DNA of 64,000 bases from an uncultured Eubacteriales bacterium (GTDB taxonomy: Bacteria > Bacillota > Clostridia > Saccharofermentanales > UBA5734): positions 62,001 to 126,000 of the forward strand of contig CAILLO010000047.1 in the NCBI GenBank assembly GCA_903835065.1. The letters are read 5' to 3'. The position numbers and the translations under genes were made by a program. Below are positions 9,212 through 17,299 of this stretch, piece by piece. The notes beneath the pieces are model-generated. The model was given only the letters and a program-made list of their open reading frames with translations, made no database searches and had not been told where the DNA came from. The number at the start of each line of letters is the position of its first letter. The first letter of the stretch is position 1.

Positions 9212-10489
9212 ATGCGCATCCGGGAAGTACTCTTTTCCAGGGGCCGGACGGGATTCTTCTTCGACGACCAGCGGGCCATCCGCTCCGGCGCGATGCCGGA
9301 CGGCGCGGCCTATCTCGGCGAACCCCGGTCACCCGGCTTCACGGCCGTCCGACAGGCCGGCGAATCGGTCTCCGTGCTCCTCGTCCTCGAGGACGGCCAG
9401 GTCGCGACGGGCGACTGCTGCGCCGTCCAGTACTCCGGCGCCGGCGGGCGCGACCCCCTCTTCCTCGCCGACGCGTACCTTCCGGTGCTGGAGCGCCTCG
9501 TCGTGCCCCGGCTCGTCGGGCGCGACGCATCGGCCTTCCGCCCGCTCGCGACGGAGGTCGACGCCCTGGTCGACCCCGAGACCGGCCGGCCGCTCCACAC
9601 CGCGATCCGGTACGGCGTCACGCAGGCGCTGCTCGACGCGGCGGCGCGCAGCCGCGGCCTGCTGATGGCCGAAGTCGTGGCCGAGGAATACGGCACGGCG
9701 GTGATGGACCGTCCCGTCCCGATCTTCGGGCAGAGCGGCGACGACCGGTATCTCGCGGTCGACAAGATGATCCTGAAGCGGGTCGACGTCCTCCCGCACG
9801 GTCTCTTCAACAGCCTCGCGAAGACCGGCGCGGACGGCTCGGGGCTGCTCGACTACGCGCGCTTCCTCAAATCGCGGGTCGAGCTGCTGCGGCCGGGCGA
9901 AGACTACAGGCCCGTCTTCCACCTCGACGTCTACGGCACGCTCGGCCAGATCTTCGACCGCGACCCCGCGCGCATCGTCGACTTCCTCGCCCGTCTCGGG
10001 CAGGCGGCCGCCCCCTACGAGGTGAACCTCGAGGGCCCCGTCGACACCGACGACCGGCAGGGCACGCTCGAGGCGCTCGCCGAGCTGACGCGCCGCGTCG
10101 ACGCCGCGGGCCTGCCGCTTCGCATCGTCGCCGACGAGTGGTGCAACACGATCGAGGACGTCCGCGACTTCGCCGACGCCCGCGCGGGCCACATCCTGCA
10201 GATCAAGACGCCCGACCTCGGCGGCATCCAGAACATCGTCGAGGCAGTCCTCTACTGCAGGGCGCACGGCGTCGGCGCCTACCAGGGCGGCACATGCAAC
10301 GAGACCGACCGGTCCGCGCAGGTCTGCGTCCACCTCGCGATGGCCTCGCACCCCGACCAGGTCCTCGCCAAGCCCGGCATGGGCTTCGACGAGGGGTTCA
10401 TGGTCGTCTACAACGAAATGCAGCGCATCCTCGCTCTGCGCGGTCGCCGCGGCGCTCCGCAGGCCAGGGAAGGAGGGACCCGCCCGTGA
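9212..10489 (+). CDS. mal: methylaspartate ammonia-lyase
   Basis: A 425-residue enolase-superfamily enzyme that removes ammonia from 3-methylaspartate to give mesaconate, the second step of the pathway. Lys332 in IKTPDLGG is the expected catalytic base. HLDVYG, NLEGPVD and IVADEWCNT supply the metal ligand and active-site segments, and QGGTCNETD is the family's C-terminal signature. ATG at 9212 with GGGGAGGG ~8 bases upstream. It is separated from glmE by 16 bases and overlaps the next gene by 4 bases. Confidence 0.94.
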   Translation: MRIREVLFSRGRTGFFFDDQRAIRSGAMPDGAAYLGEPRSPGFTAVRQAGESVSVLLVLEDGQVATGDCCAVQYSGAGGRDPLFLADAYLPVLERLVVPRLVGRDASAFRPLATEVDALVDPETGRPLHTAIRYGVTQALLDAAARSRGLLMAEVVAEEYGTAVMDRPVPIFGQSGDDRYLAVDKMILKRVDVLPHGLFNSLAKTGADGSGLLDYARFLKSRVELLRPGEDYRPVFHLDVYGTLGQIFDRDPARIVDFLARLGQAAAPYEVNLEGPVDTDDRQGTLEALAELTRRVDAAGLPLRIVADEWCNTIEDVRDFADARAGHILQIKTPDLGGIQNIVEAVLYCRAHGVGAYQGGTCNETDRSAQVCVHLAMASHPDQVLAKPGMGFDEGFMVVYNEMQRILALRGRRGAPQAREGGTRP

Positions 10490-11856
10490 AGACGCTGAAG
10501 ATCCTCTCGCCGACCGCGATCCTGGGATACGGCTTCCCCGACGCCTCGTTCGAGGAGGGGATGCGGCGGAACCCCGACCTGATCGCCGTCGACGCCGGCT
10601 CCTCGGACCCGGGTCCGTACTACCTGGGTGCCGGCGTGTCGTTCACCGACCGGGGCGCCGTCACCCGCGACCTCGACCGGCTGCTGCCGGGCGCGATCGC
10701 CCACGGGATTCCGCTGTTCATCGGCTCCTCCGGCGGCAGCGGCGGCGAACCGCACCTCGCATGGACGCTCGGCATCGTGCGCGAGATCGCCGCGAAGCGC
10801 GGCCTGCGCTTCCGGATGGCCGTCATCCACGCCGAAGTCGACAAGGCGCACGTGCTTTCCCAGCGCGCCGCCGGCCGCCTGATGCCGCTCCCTCCCGCGC
10901 CGGAGTCGACGCTCGAGGAGATCGGGGAGACGGTTCGCATCGTCGGGCAGATGGGAATCGAGCCCTTCGTGAAGGCCCACGAGGCCGGCGCGCAGGTCGT
11001 GGTCGCGGGCCGCGCCTACGACCCCGCCGTCTTCGCGGCGCTCGCCGTGCAGCGGGGCTTCGACCGCGGACTCGCCCTCCACCTCGGCAAGATCCTCGAG
11101 TGCGCCTGTATCGCGGCTTCGCCCGGCAGCGGAAGCGACTGCATGCTGGGTACGCTGGACGAGACGGGCTTCACGGTCGAAACGCTGTCGCCCGCCCGCC
11201 GCTGCACGGAATTGTCCGTTGCGGCGCACACGCTCTACGAGAAGTCCGACCCGACGCGCCTGCCCGGCCCCGGCGGCGTGCTCGACCTGACCGGCACGAC
11301 CTTCCGTCAGGTCTCCGACAACGCCGTCCGCGTCGAGGGTTCCCGGTTCGTCGCGACCTCCCCCTATAGAATCAAGCTCGAGGGCGTCCGCAGCATCGGC
11401 TTCCGCGCCGTGTCGATCGCCGGCATCCGCGACCCGGTCCTGATCGGCTGCCTCGAGGAGACGCTGGCCGCCGTGAAAGCGCGCGTGGTCGCGGGTCTCC
11501 CGGGCCTGCGCGAACCGTACTCGCTCGGCTTCCTCGTCTACGGACGCGACGGCGTCATGGGCTCCCTCGAGCCCGTCGACCCGCGCACCGCCCCGGCGCC
11601 GCACGAGGTCGGGCTCGTGATCGACGCCGTCGCCCCGACCCAGGCCGAGGCCGACACGCTGTGCGCCTCCGCGCGCTCGACGCTGCTGCACTACGGCTAC
11701 CCCGGCCGCATCTCGACCGCGGGCAACCTCGCCTTCCCGTACTCCCCGTCGGACTTCCACGCCGGTGAGGTTTTCGCTTTCAGCCTGTACCATCTGATCG
11801 ACGAGGAGGACCCGTGCGGGCTGTTCCCGATGGAACTCGAGGAGGTGGCGCCATGA
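10486..11856 (+). CDS. AtuA/DUF1446 family protein
   Basis: A 456-residue protein of the acyclic terpene utilisation AtuA-like family (DUF1446). It begins KTLKILSPTAILGYGF and contains the glycine-rich FIGSSGGSGGEPH near residue 85 and VVAGRAYDPAVFA near residue 178. Biochemistry is poorly established for the family. Paired with a DUF4387 gene and placed after glutamate mutase and mal, it may act on a mesaconate or citramalate-type acid or CoA ester; that is inference. GTG start at 10486 preceded by AAGGAGGG; it overlaps mal by 4 bases and the DUF4387 gene by 4 bases. Confidence 0.82.
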   Translation: MKTLKILSPTAILGYGFPDASFEEGMRRNPDLIAVDAGSSDPGPYYLGAGVSFTDRGAVTRDLDRLLPGAIAHGIPLFIGSSGGSGGEPHLAWTLGIVREIAAKRGLRFRMAVIHAEVDKAHVLSQRAAGRLMPLPPAPESTLEEIGETVRIVGQMGIEPFVKAHEAGAQVVVAGRAYDPAVFAALAVQRGFDRGLALHLGKILECACIAASPGSGSDCMLGTLDETGFTVETLSPARRCTELSVAAHTLYEKSDPTRLPGPGGVLDLTGTTFRQVSDNAVRVEGSRFVATSPYRIKLEGVRSIGFRAVSIAGIRDPVLIGCLEETLAAVKARVVAGLPGLREPYSLGFLVYGRDGVMGSLEPVDPRTAPAPHEVGLVIDAVAPTQAEADTLCASARSTLLHYGYPGRISTAGNLAFPYSPSDFHAGEVFAFSLYHLIDEEDPCGLFPMELEEVAP

Positions 11857-12212
11857 TGGTCCGTCTGATCGACGTCGCGGAGGTCATCCGCAGCAAGAAC
11901 TCCGGTCCCTACGAGCTCACGCTCGACGTGATCTTCCGGACGCGCTCCGACTACGAGCGCTTCCGCGACGCGCGCATCTTCACGCCGGCGCTGGTCGCCT
12001 CGCTCTATCGCGTTCCCGTGACGGACGTCGTCGGCGTCGTCGCCTTCGACCCCGCCAAGGCCATCAAGGCCACGATCGTGCGGCCGATCCCGTCCGGCGC
12101 CATCGGCGAGCGGGACGTCTACGGCGCCCAGCAGCACGCGCCGCTGCTCGGACTCGTCTTCGACCTCCCCGAGGCGCCGCCGGTGCGCGGGGAGGGAGGC
12201 GCCCCTTGCTGA
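11853..12212 (+). CDS. DUF4387 family protein
   Basis: A 119-residue protein matching the small partner usually encoded after or fused to AtuA/DUF1446 proteins. Recognisable parts are IRSKNSGPYELTLDVIF near residue 12 and an alpha/beta core ending in GERDVYGAQQHAPLL. Function unknown; it is presumed to form a complex with the upstream protein. ATG at 11853 (a second ATG follows at once) with GGAGG 7 bases upstream. It overlaps both neighbours, so its translation is coupled. Confidence 0.82.
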   Translation: MMVRLIDVAEVIRSKNSGPYELTLDVIFRTRSDYERFRDARIFTPALVASLYRVPVTDVVGVVAFDPAKAIKATIVRPIPSGAIGERDVYGAQQHAPLLGLVFDLPEAPPVRGEGGAPC

Positions 12213-13126
12213 CCGAATCCCACCACTCGCTGATCTACGCCCTCTACTTCGCGCCACGCGGCAAGCAACGCCTGCTCACCCTCGGCATGGAGCTCGCGCA
12301 GCGCTACCTCAGTCCGATGGACCGCCTCGTCGGCTTCATCGGCGACGCCGGCGCGGGCAAGTCGCTGCTGATCAAGGGGATGTTCCCCGGGCTCGAGCTG
12401 ACCAACGACGACGACGGCGTCAACGTGCGACCTCTGCCGCTGCTGTCCGTGACCGACGACTCGTTCTTCTCCGCCCACACGTTCCACGTCGACATCCGCT
12501 TCGAGCAGGCCTTCACCCAGCCCCACGTCCTCGCGACCGCGATCCGCGCCGCCGTCGACAAGGGCAAGCGCGTCGTCGTCGAGCACTTCGACCTGATCTA
12601 CCCTTTCCTCGGTTTGAACGCGGAGATCCTGATCGGCATCGGCGAGGAGGTCGTCGTGACGCGCCCGAACGTCTTCGGGCCGCGTCCGCGCGACATCGCC
12701 GAGGTCGTCTTCTCGTCGATCCGGTTCCGCAAGATGGTCCATACCGCCGAGGACCTGACGGCGCTGGTCATCGAGCGCGAGTACGGGCACCGGCACCCGA
12801 TCGCGCACGGCGACGTCCGTCGCGGCTTCGTATTGCTCTTCACCGATCCCCCGGAGATCGACATCGCGAAGATCGAAACGCTCGTGCAGCGGTACATCGC
12901 CGACGGCACCGAAATCTCCTTCGCCGACGACAACCACATCCGCATCGGCGGGGAGGAGCGGTTCCACTGCACCGGCCCACGCATCCACGTGCACAACGCC
13001 GCCGAGATCGAGAACTTCCGTCTGTTGCCTGAACTCCTGTACGACCCGATCGCACGGACCTGGTCGCTCGTGGGCAAGGTCGGGGACGAGAATCCCGACG
13101 GATATGAAGAGGCGATCCGGCTCTAG
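12206..13126 (+). CDS. P-loop protein of unknown function at the end of the glutamate mutase operon
   Basis: A 306-residue protein with a clear Walker A, GDAGAGKS (about residues 47-54), followed by KGMFPGLELTNDDDGVNVRPLP. The C-terminal third is rich in histidine and acidic residues, including EYGHRHPIAHGDV near residue 194, which resembles the metal-binding second additional domain of alanyl-tRNA synthetases; related proteins are sometimes annotated that way. TTG start at 12206 with GGGAGG 6 bases upstream; it overlaps the DUF4387 gene by 7 bases. Being last in the operon, it may be a nucleotide-dependent chaperone or kinase for the pathway. That role is inference only. Confidence 0.6.
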   Translation: MLTESHHSLIYALYFAPRGKQRLLTLGMELAQRYLSPMDRLVGFIGDAGAGKSLLIKGMFPGLELTNDDDGVNVRPLPLLSVTDDSFFSAHTFHVDIRFEQAFTQPHVLATAIRAAVDKGKRVVVEHFDLIYPFLGLNAEILIGIGEEVVVTRPNVFGPRPRDIAEVVFSSIRFRKMVHTAEDLTALVIEREYGHRHPIAHGDVRRGFVLLFTDPPEIDIAKIETLVQRYIADGTEISFADDNHIRIGGEERFHCTGPRIHVHNAAEIENFRLLPELLYDPIARTWSLVGKVGDENPDGYEEAIRL

Positions 13127-13142
13127 AACGGCGTCTTTCGGT

Positions 13143-13148
13143 TATAAT
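13143..13148 (+). promoter_or_regulatory. -10 box after the glutamate mutase operon
   Basis: A perfect TATAAT sits 17 bases after the P-loop gene stop and 43 bases before the TfoX-like start. No matching -35 is clear. Confidence 0.45.
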
Positions 13149-13190
13149 CGGGGAATGTCCGATCCGCGCAGGCGGAAGGAGGACACCGGC

Positions 13191-13367
13191 ATGGACTGGA
13201 AGAAGCCTTCCCTGGAAGAAGGAAGACGTCCCGAAGACGCCCTGCGCGGCATCCCGTGCCGCTGCCGCCCGATGTTCGGCTGCCCTGCCTGGTTCGCCGA
13301 CGGCCTCCCCCCTGAGACGGAAAGGCTTCGGAAACGGCCCGCCGTCCGGCGGGGGAGCGAAGGGTGA
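13191..13367 (+). CDS. TfoX N-terminal domain remnant or short TfoX-like protein
   Basis: A 58-residue product from ATG 13191, with AAGGAGG 8 bases upstream. It starts MDWKKPS and contains PCRCRPMFGCPAWFADG, the conserved opening of TfoX N-terminal domains (R-x-M-F-G-C-P-x-Y/W-F-x-N/D-G). Family members normally continue about 50 residues further with a membrane-glycine-rich segment that is missing here; the frame instead runs into an unrelated RLRKRPAVRRGSEG tail. It is therefore truncated, probably decayed, although the translation signals look intact. It overlaps the following GTG start by 4 bases. Confidence 0.55.
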   Translation: MDWKKPSLEEGRRPEDALRGIPCRCRPMFGCPAWFADGLPPETERLRKRPAVRRGSEG

Positions 13368-15196
13368 AGAAGCGTGGCTGGGTCCTCTTCGACCCCGTGG
13401 ACGCCTCCTCCGTCCGCCTGTTCCTGATCTTCGGGTCGATCGCCGTCGTGCTCGAGATTCTTTCATACGCATTCCGCGGCGTCTTCTCCACCGTCGCCTC
13501 CCGCCTCTGGATCGTCCTCTGGCTGCTCGCCGTCGGCACGGTGCTCGTGCTCTTCGCGCGCGAAGTCGGCCGGGACGCCCGCGACGCCTGGACCGGCGGC
13601 CGGAACTGGCTGAAGACGGGCCGTGGCGCGGAGGCCGCCCTCGTGCCGTGGCTCTCCCTCGCGACGCTCGCCGGAATCGCCTATCTGTTGCTCTCCACGG
13701 CCCTGGACTTCAACCGCATCGTCGTCGGCCAGGACGCGACCCAGCAGTTGACGGCCGGCCTCGCCTCGTTCGGCGTCCCGGACTGGAACTATACCGGAAC
13801 GTCCTTCCTGGGATACCCCAACCGCCAGTACATCCTCGCCGCGCTGCCCGCGCTGGTGCTGGGCCGCACGATCGCCGCCCTCCAGCTCGGGTTCTCCCTG
13901 CCTTTCGCGGTCGCGCTGATGGCCCTCTATGCCGGGCTGAAGGCATTCGCCCGCACGCGCGGGCTGCACCCGACCCTGCCCGCCGTCGCGACGCTGTTCC
14001 TGCTCGCGTTCCCGTACGTGACCGAATACTTCCTGTATTTCGAGCACACGCTGTTCCCGCTGTGCTTCACGACGCTCGCGATCGCCTTCCTGCTGCTGTT
14101 CCTCTCGAAGCCGTCGCTGCTGCATGCGACCGGGCTGACCTGGGCCGGGACGATGATGGCCGCATGCTACACTCCCGCGCTGGCTTCGCTCGCTCTGCTC
14201 GTGGTCGTCCTGCCGCTCATCGGCTGGCAGGCCGTGAAGAAGTCTGGCTTCCTGCCGGCATCCGTCTCTCCGCGGCGGGTCTCCGACCTGCTGAGCCTCT
14301 CTGCCGGCGTGATCGCCTTCTTCGGCGCGGCGAGCTTCGCCTACGGCCGCAGCGACCGCGTGACCGCCACCCGGAGCGCCGACCTGCTCACCAGCCTGGC
14401 CGCCACGAAGAAGGGATTCAGCATCTATTTCCTCAACGATCCCGCGACCTTCACCGGGATCTTCGCGATCCTGATCGTGGTCTACCTGGTCTTCGCGGTC
14501 GCCCTGCGGCTGGGTCCCGTTCACTTCGTCGCGGCGGGCTGGATCCTCGGCGTCGTCGCCCTCGCGCAGTTCCTCAAGGGCTACGCCGTGTACGTTCCTG
14601 CGACCTCGATGTCCCGTGCGCTCGTCACGGTGCCCGTCGTGGCGGTCGGCGCCTCGCTCGCGGCCTATGGCGCGCTCCGGAACCTGAAGTCGCGGCCGAG
14701 CCGATGGGCGCGCCTCGGCCGGTTCGGGCTGCCGATCGCGACGGCCTTCGTCTTCGTGGCGATGGCGACCTTGTCGTCCCACCTGAGCGGCCCTCTCGTC
14801 CAGGGGGATTCCGTCAAGTACTACGGATGGTTGCACCCTGCGAAGTACGTATACCGCGACATGCTCGACGTCGCGCACTCCGTCGGCATCGGGCAGGAAG
14901 ACGATCTCACGATCGTCTATTATGAAGACACGGTCTTGTTCGAAAATGTCATCGACTATTCGGGCTACTTCTTCCCGAACGCGAAGGTGATCATCCTCGG
15001 CGACAGGGAACCGCTTCCCGAGGGGACCGACCTGTCGGGCGAAGTGCTCGTCTACGTCACGCCGGGCTTCCAGGTCGACCCGGCGGTCGACGCGCTCGGC
15101 GCCCGGAAGGACTTCACGGCGACCTGGGAGGGGAAGACGATCTACTCCGTCGAACGCATCGCGGTCGGACCGCGGAGCACCGTGCCGGGCGCCTAG
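13364..15196 (+). CDS. large polytopic membrane protein, possibly GT-C glycosyltransferase-like
   Basis: A 610-residue protein with about 12-14 hydrophobic helices and a ~100-residue hydrophilic C-terminus ending in a small alpha/beta domain. After the third helix, the loop VVGQDATQQLTAGLASFG and the NYTGTSFLGYPNRQY segment resemble the first extracytoplasmic loop of GT-C or PMT-type enzymes, though I cannot assign a family. GTG start at 13364 after GGGGGAG. The stop overlaps the convergent merR stop by two bases (CTAG). Function unknown. Confidence 0.6.
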   Translation: MKKRGWVLFDPVDASSVRLFLIFGSIAVVLEILSYAFRGVFSTVASRLWIVLWLLAVGTVLVLFAREVGRDARDAWTGGRNWLKTGRGAEAALVPWLSLATLAGIAYLLLSTALDFNRIVVGQDATQQLTAGLASFGVPDWNYTGTSFLGYPNRQYILAALPALVLGRTIAALQLGFSLPFAVALMALYAGLKAFARTRGLHPTLPAVATLFLLAFPYVTEYFLYFEHTLFPLCFTTLAIAFLLLFLSKPSLLHATGLTWAGTMMAACYTPALASLALLVVVLPLIGWQAVKKSGFLPASVSPRRVSDLLSLSAGVIAFFGAASFAYGRSDRVTATRSADLLTSLAATKKGFSIYFLNDPATFTGIFAILIVVYLVFAVALRLGPVHFVAAGWILGVVALAQFLKGYAVYVPATSMSRALVTVPVVAVGASLAAYGALRNLKSRPSRWARLGRFGLPIATAFVFVAMATLSSHLSGPLVQGDSVKYYGWLHPAKYVYRDMLDVAHSVGIGQEDDLTIVYYEDTVLFENVIDYSGYFFPNAKVIILGDREPLPEGTDLSGEVLVYVTPGFQVDPAVDALGARKDFTATWEGKTIYSVERIAVGPRSTVPGA

Positions 15197-15963
15197 AGCG
15201 GCTCCCCCAGCCAGGCGAGGACCGCATCGCGCACGAAGACGGCCAGACCCGGCCGGTGCCGGTCATAATAGGCCGTGAAGCGCGGGTCCTCGACGTACAT
15301 CCGGACGATTCCGGCGTGCGCCTGCTTCGAATACTTCGTCCAGTACAGGCACAGCCACCGCTTGTGGAGCTCCGCGGCCCGGCGGGCGAGCGGACCCGAC
15401 ACGTCGCCGGTCTCCTGGGCGGCGAGGAACTCCGCGACGACCTCGTCGGCCAGCTCCTGCGCCTGCTGCATCTTCGCCTCGTCCATGCCCAGGACCTTCC
15501 GGTTCGAGGCGTCCATCGACTCGTCTCCGTATTTTGCGCGCACCTCGGCTCCGAATTCCGATTCGTTGCTCTCGACGAAGCCCTTCTTGAACGCCTCGAA
15601 CCTCTCCTTGTCGTTCATGACGATTCTCCCTTCCTTCTCTGCGATCGTACGGTCCAGCAGTTCCACGAGCGATTCGACGCGCCGCCAGCGTTCCAGCAGC
15701 GTCGCCCGGTGCGCACGGAGCGCCGCCAGGTCGTCGTAGCCGGGCGCGCCGAGCGCCTTGCGAATCTCCTCGAGCGGAAGCCCCAGCTCCCGGTAGAACA
15801 GGATCCGCTGCAGCCGCTCGAGACCGGCCGGCCCGTAGACCCGGTAGCCCGACGGCTTCGTGCCCGAGGGCCGGAGCAGCCCCAGCGCGTCGTAGTGGCG
15901 CAGCGTCCGGGGGCTCACGCCCGCCAGCCTCGACAGGGTCCGTACCGTGTATTCGGCTTCCAT
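15193..15963 (-). CDS. MerR family regulator with TipAS effector domain
   Basis: A 256-residue regulator. Residues 1-70 form the MerR winged helix (YTVRTLSRLAGVSPRTLRHYD, then LLRPSGTKPSGYRVY). A coiled segment follows, then a C-terminal TipAS-like all-helical domain (FEAFKKGF near residue 125, KRWLCLYWTKYS near residue 212). TipAS domains bind peptide antibiotics or other hydrophobic ligands and control multidrug resistance. The start at 15963 is preferred over an in-frame ATG at 15987 because AAGGAGG lies just upstream. Its own promoter has the 19-bp spacer that MerR proteins act on. Confidence 0.88.
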   Translation of the reverse strand: MEAEYTVRTLSRLAGVSPRTLRHYDALGLLRPSGTKPSGYRVYGPAGLERLQRILFYRELGLPLEEIRKALGAPGYDDLAALRAHRATLLERWRRVESLVELLDRTIAEKEGRIVMNDKERFEAFKKGFVESNESEFGAEVRAKYGDESMDASNRKVLGMDEAKMQQAQELADEVVAEFLAAQETGDVSGPLARRAAELHKRWLCLYWTKYSKQAHAGIVRMYVEDPRFTAYYDRHRPGLAVFVRDAVLAWLGEPL

Positions 15964-15998
15964 CGGTGTTCCTCCTTCCGCATTCATGTGATGGCCCT

Positions 15999-16029
15999 AC
16001 TGTACACTATGACGTTACGTCAAAGTCAA
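15999..16029 (-). promoter_or_regulatory. MerR-type promoter with 13-bp operator
   Basis: On the minus strand, TTGACT (16024-16029) and TACAGT (15999-16004) are separated by 19 bases, the long spacer typical of MerR-activated promoters. A perfect inverted repeat, TGACGT and ACGTCA around one base (16010-16022), lies in the spacer. It extends to 19 bp if one mismatch per arm is allowed. This fits autoregulation of the gene starting at 15963. Confidence 0.75.
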
Positions 16030-16144
16030 TAGGGGATATCTCCGTTCATCTGGCTCGGCAAAGGAGTGCAAGGATTCACCCGTTTCGCGGAAGAACCGGC
16101 GCCCGCGCACCCGTATCATGGGTAGCGGAGCGGAGCCGACGGGG

Positions 16145-16172
16145 TTCCGACACGGCTGGGAACGGCTAGGAT
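16145..16172 (+). promoter_or_regulatory. possible promoter of the MtaA-like gene
   Basis: TTCCGA (16145-16150), a 16-base spacer and TAGGAT (16167-16172), with the start codon 19 bases further on. GTTCC and GGAAC arms (10 bases apart) overlap the -35 region. The match is modest. The rest of 16030-16190 shows nothing else I can name. Confidence 0.35.
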
Positions 16173-16190
16173 AGGGAAGGGGACCGACGC

Positions 16191-17198
16191 ATGCAACGGA
16201 ATATGACGGAATGGATCGACGAGGTCAGGAAGAATCCAGAAAGGCGCGCCCTCCCGGTGCTGTCCTTCCCGGGGGCGCATCTCGCCGGCATCACGATCCT
16301 CGACCTCGTGCGCCACGGGGAACTGCAGGCGAAATGCATGAAGGCAATCGCCGACCGGTACCCGACGCTCGCCTCCGTCAGCAACATGGACCTGTCCGTC
16401 GAGGCCGAGGCCTTCGGCTGCACGGTCGTCTACGGGGAGCACGAGGTGCCGACCGTCACGGGCAATCTCATCGAGACGCCGGAACAGGCCGACGCGCTGC
16501 GCATCCCCGAGGTCGGCGACGGCCGCACGGGCGAGTGCCTGAAGGCCATCCGCATCGCGGTCGACGGAATCCCCGACCGACCGGTCCTCGCCGGCATCAT
16601 CGGGCCCTTCTCGCTCGCGGGGCGCCTCATGGGCCTCACCGAATTCATCTACAAGGTCATTGACGACCCCGACATGGTGCACCGGCTGCTCGACAAGGCG
16701 GCCACGTTCCAGATCCGCTACGCCCTGGCCCTGAAGGAGGCCGGCGCGAACGGCGTCGTCATGGCCGAACCCGCCGCGGGCCTCCTTTCGCCCGCCTGGA
16801 ACACCGAGTTCTCCCTGCCCTACGTGAAGCGCATCGTCGACGCCGTCCAGGACGACCGCTTCGTCGTCGCGTACCACAACTGCGGCAACACCGTGCCGCT
16901 CGCCGAAGGCATCGTCGCCAACGGCGCGCGAATCTACCACTTCGGCAACGCGATCCGGATGAAGGACATCATCGGCCTCATCCCGTCCGACCGCCTCGTG
17001 CTCGGCAACGTCGACCCCGCCTCCCAGTTCGCTCGCGGCACGCCGGAATCCGTCGCCGCGGCCGTCTCGACTCTGCTCGACGACATGCGCGGACACGACA
17101 ACTTCGTGCTGTCCTCCGGGTGCGACATCCCGCCGCAGGCGCCGTTCGAGAACATCGACGCCTTCTTCCGCGCGCTCGCCGACGCACAGCCGGCCTGA
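16191..17198 (+). CDS. uroporphyrinogen decarboxylase-like methyltransferase (MtaA/CmuA type)
   Basis: A 335-residue TIM-barrel protein of the UroD/MtaA family. The corrinoid-methyltransferase zinc site is visible as H-x-C in VVAYHNCGNT (about residue 228) and a later cysteine in LSSGCDIPP (about residue 309). This marks an MtaA-like methylcobamide:acceptor methyltransferase rather than a haem-pathway UroD. The partner corrinoid protein is not in the window. Starts ATG 16191 after GGGAAGGGGA. Monocistronic by position. Methyl donor and acceptor are unknown. Confidence 0.8.
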   Translation: MQRNMTEWIDEVRKNPERRALPVLSFPGAHLAGITILDLVRHGELQAKCMKAIADRYPTLASVSNMDLSVEAEAFGCTVVYGEHEVPTVTGNLIETPEQADALRIPEVGDGRTGECLKAIRIAVDGIPDRPVLAGIIGPFSLAGRLMGLTEFIYKVIDDPDMVHRLLDKAATFQIRYALALKEAGANGVVMAEPAAGLLSPAWNTEFSLPYVKRIVDAVQDDRFVVAYHNCGNTVPLAEGIVANGARIYHFGNAIRMKDIIGLIPSDRLVLGNVDPASQFARGTPESVAAAVSTLLDDMRGHDNFVLSSGCDIPPQAPFENIDAFFRALADAQPA

Positions 17199-17209
17199 AG
17201 TCCCTTTCA

Positions 17210-17249
17210 TGATAGAATGGTGAGGACGCCGTCCGCAGGTGCGGACGGC
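17210..17249 (+). promoter_or_regulatory. extended -10 promoter and leader hairpin of hflK
   Basis: TG-A-TAGAAT (17210-17218) is an extended -10. Ten bases on, a perfect 10-bp inverted repeat, GCCGTCCGCA (17228-17237) and TGCGGACGGC (17240-17249), would form a hairpin at the very 5' end of the transcript. It could stabilise the mRNA. There is no T-run after it, so it is not a terminator. Confidence 0.45.
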
Positions 17250-17299
17250 AGCCCCCTGCGGCCGCATGGCCCGCACGCCACGAAAGGATGTAGACGACG

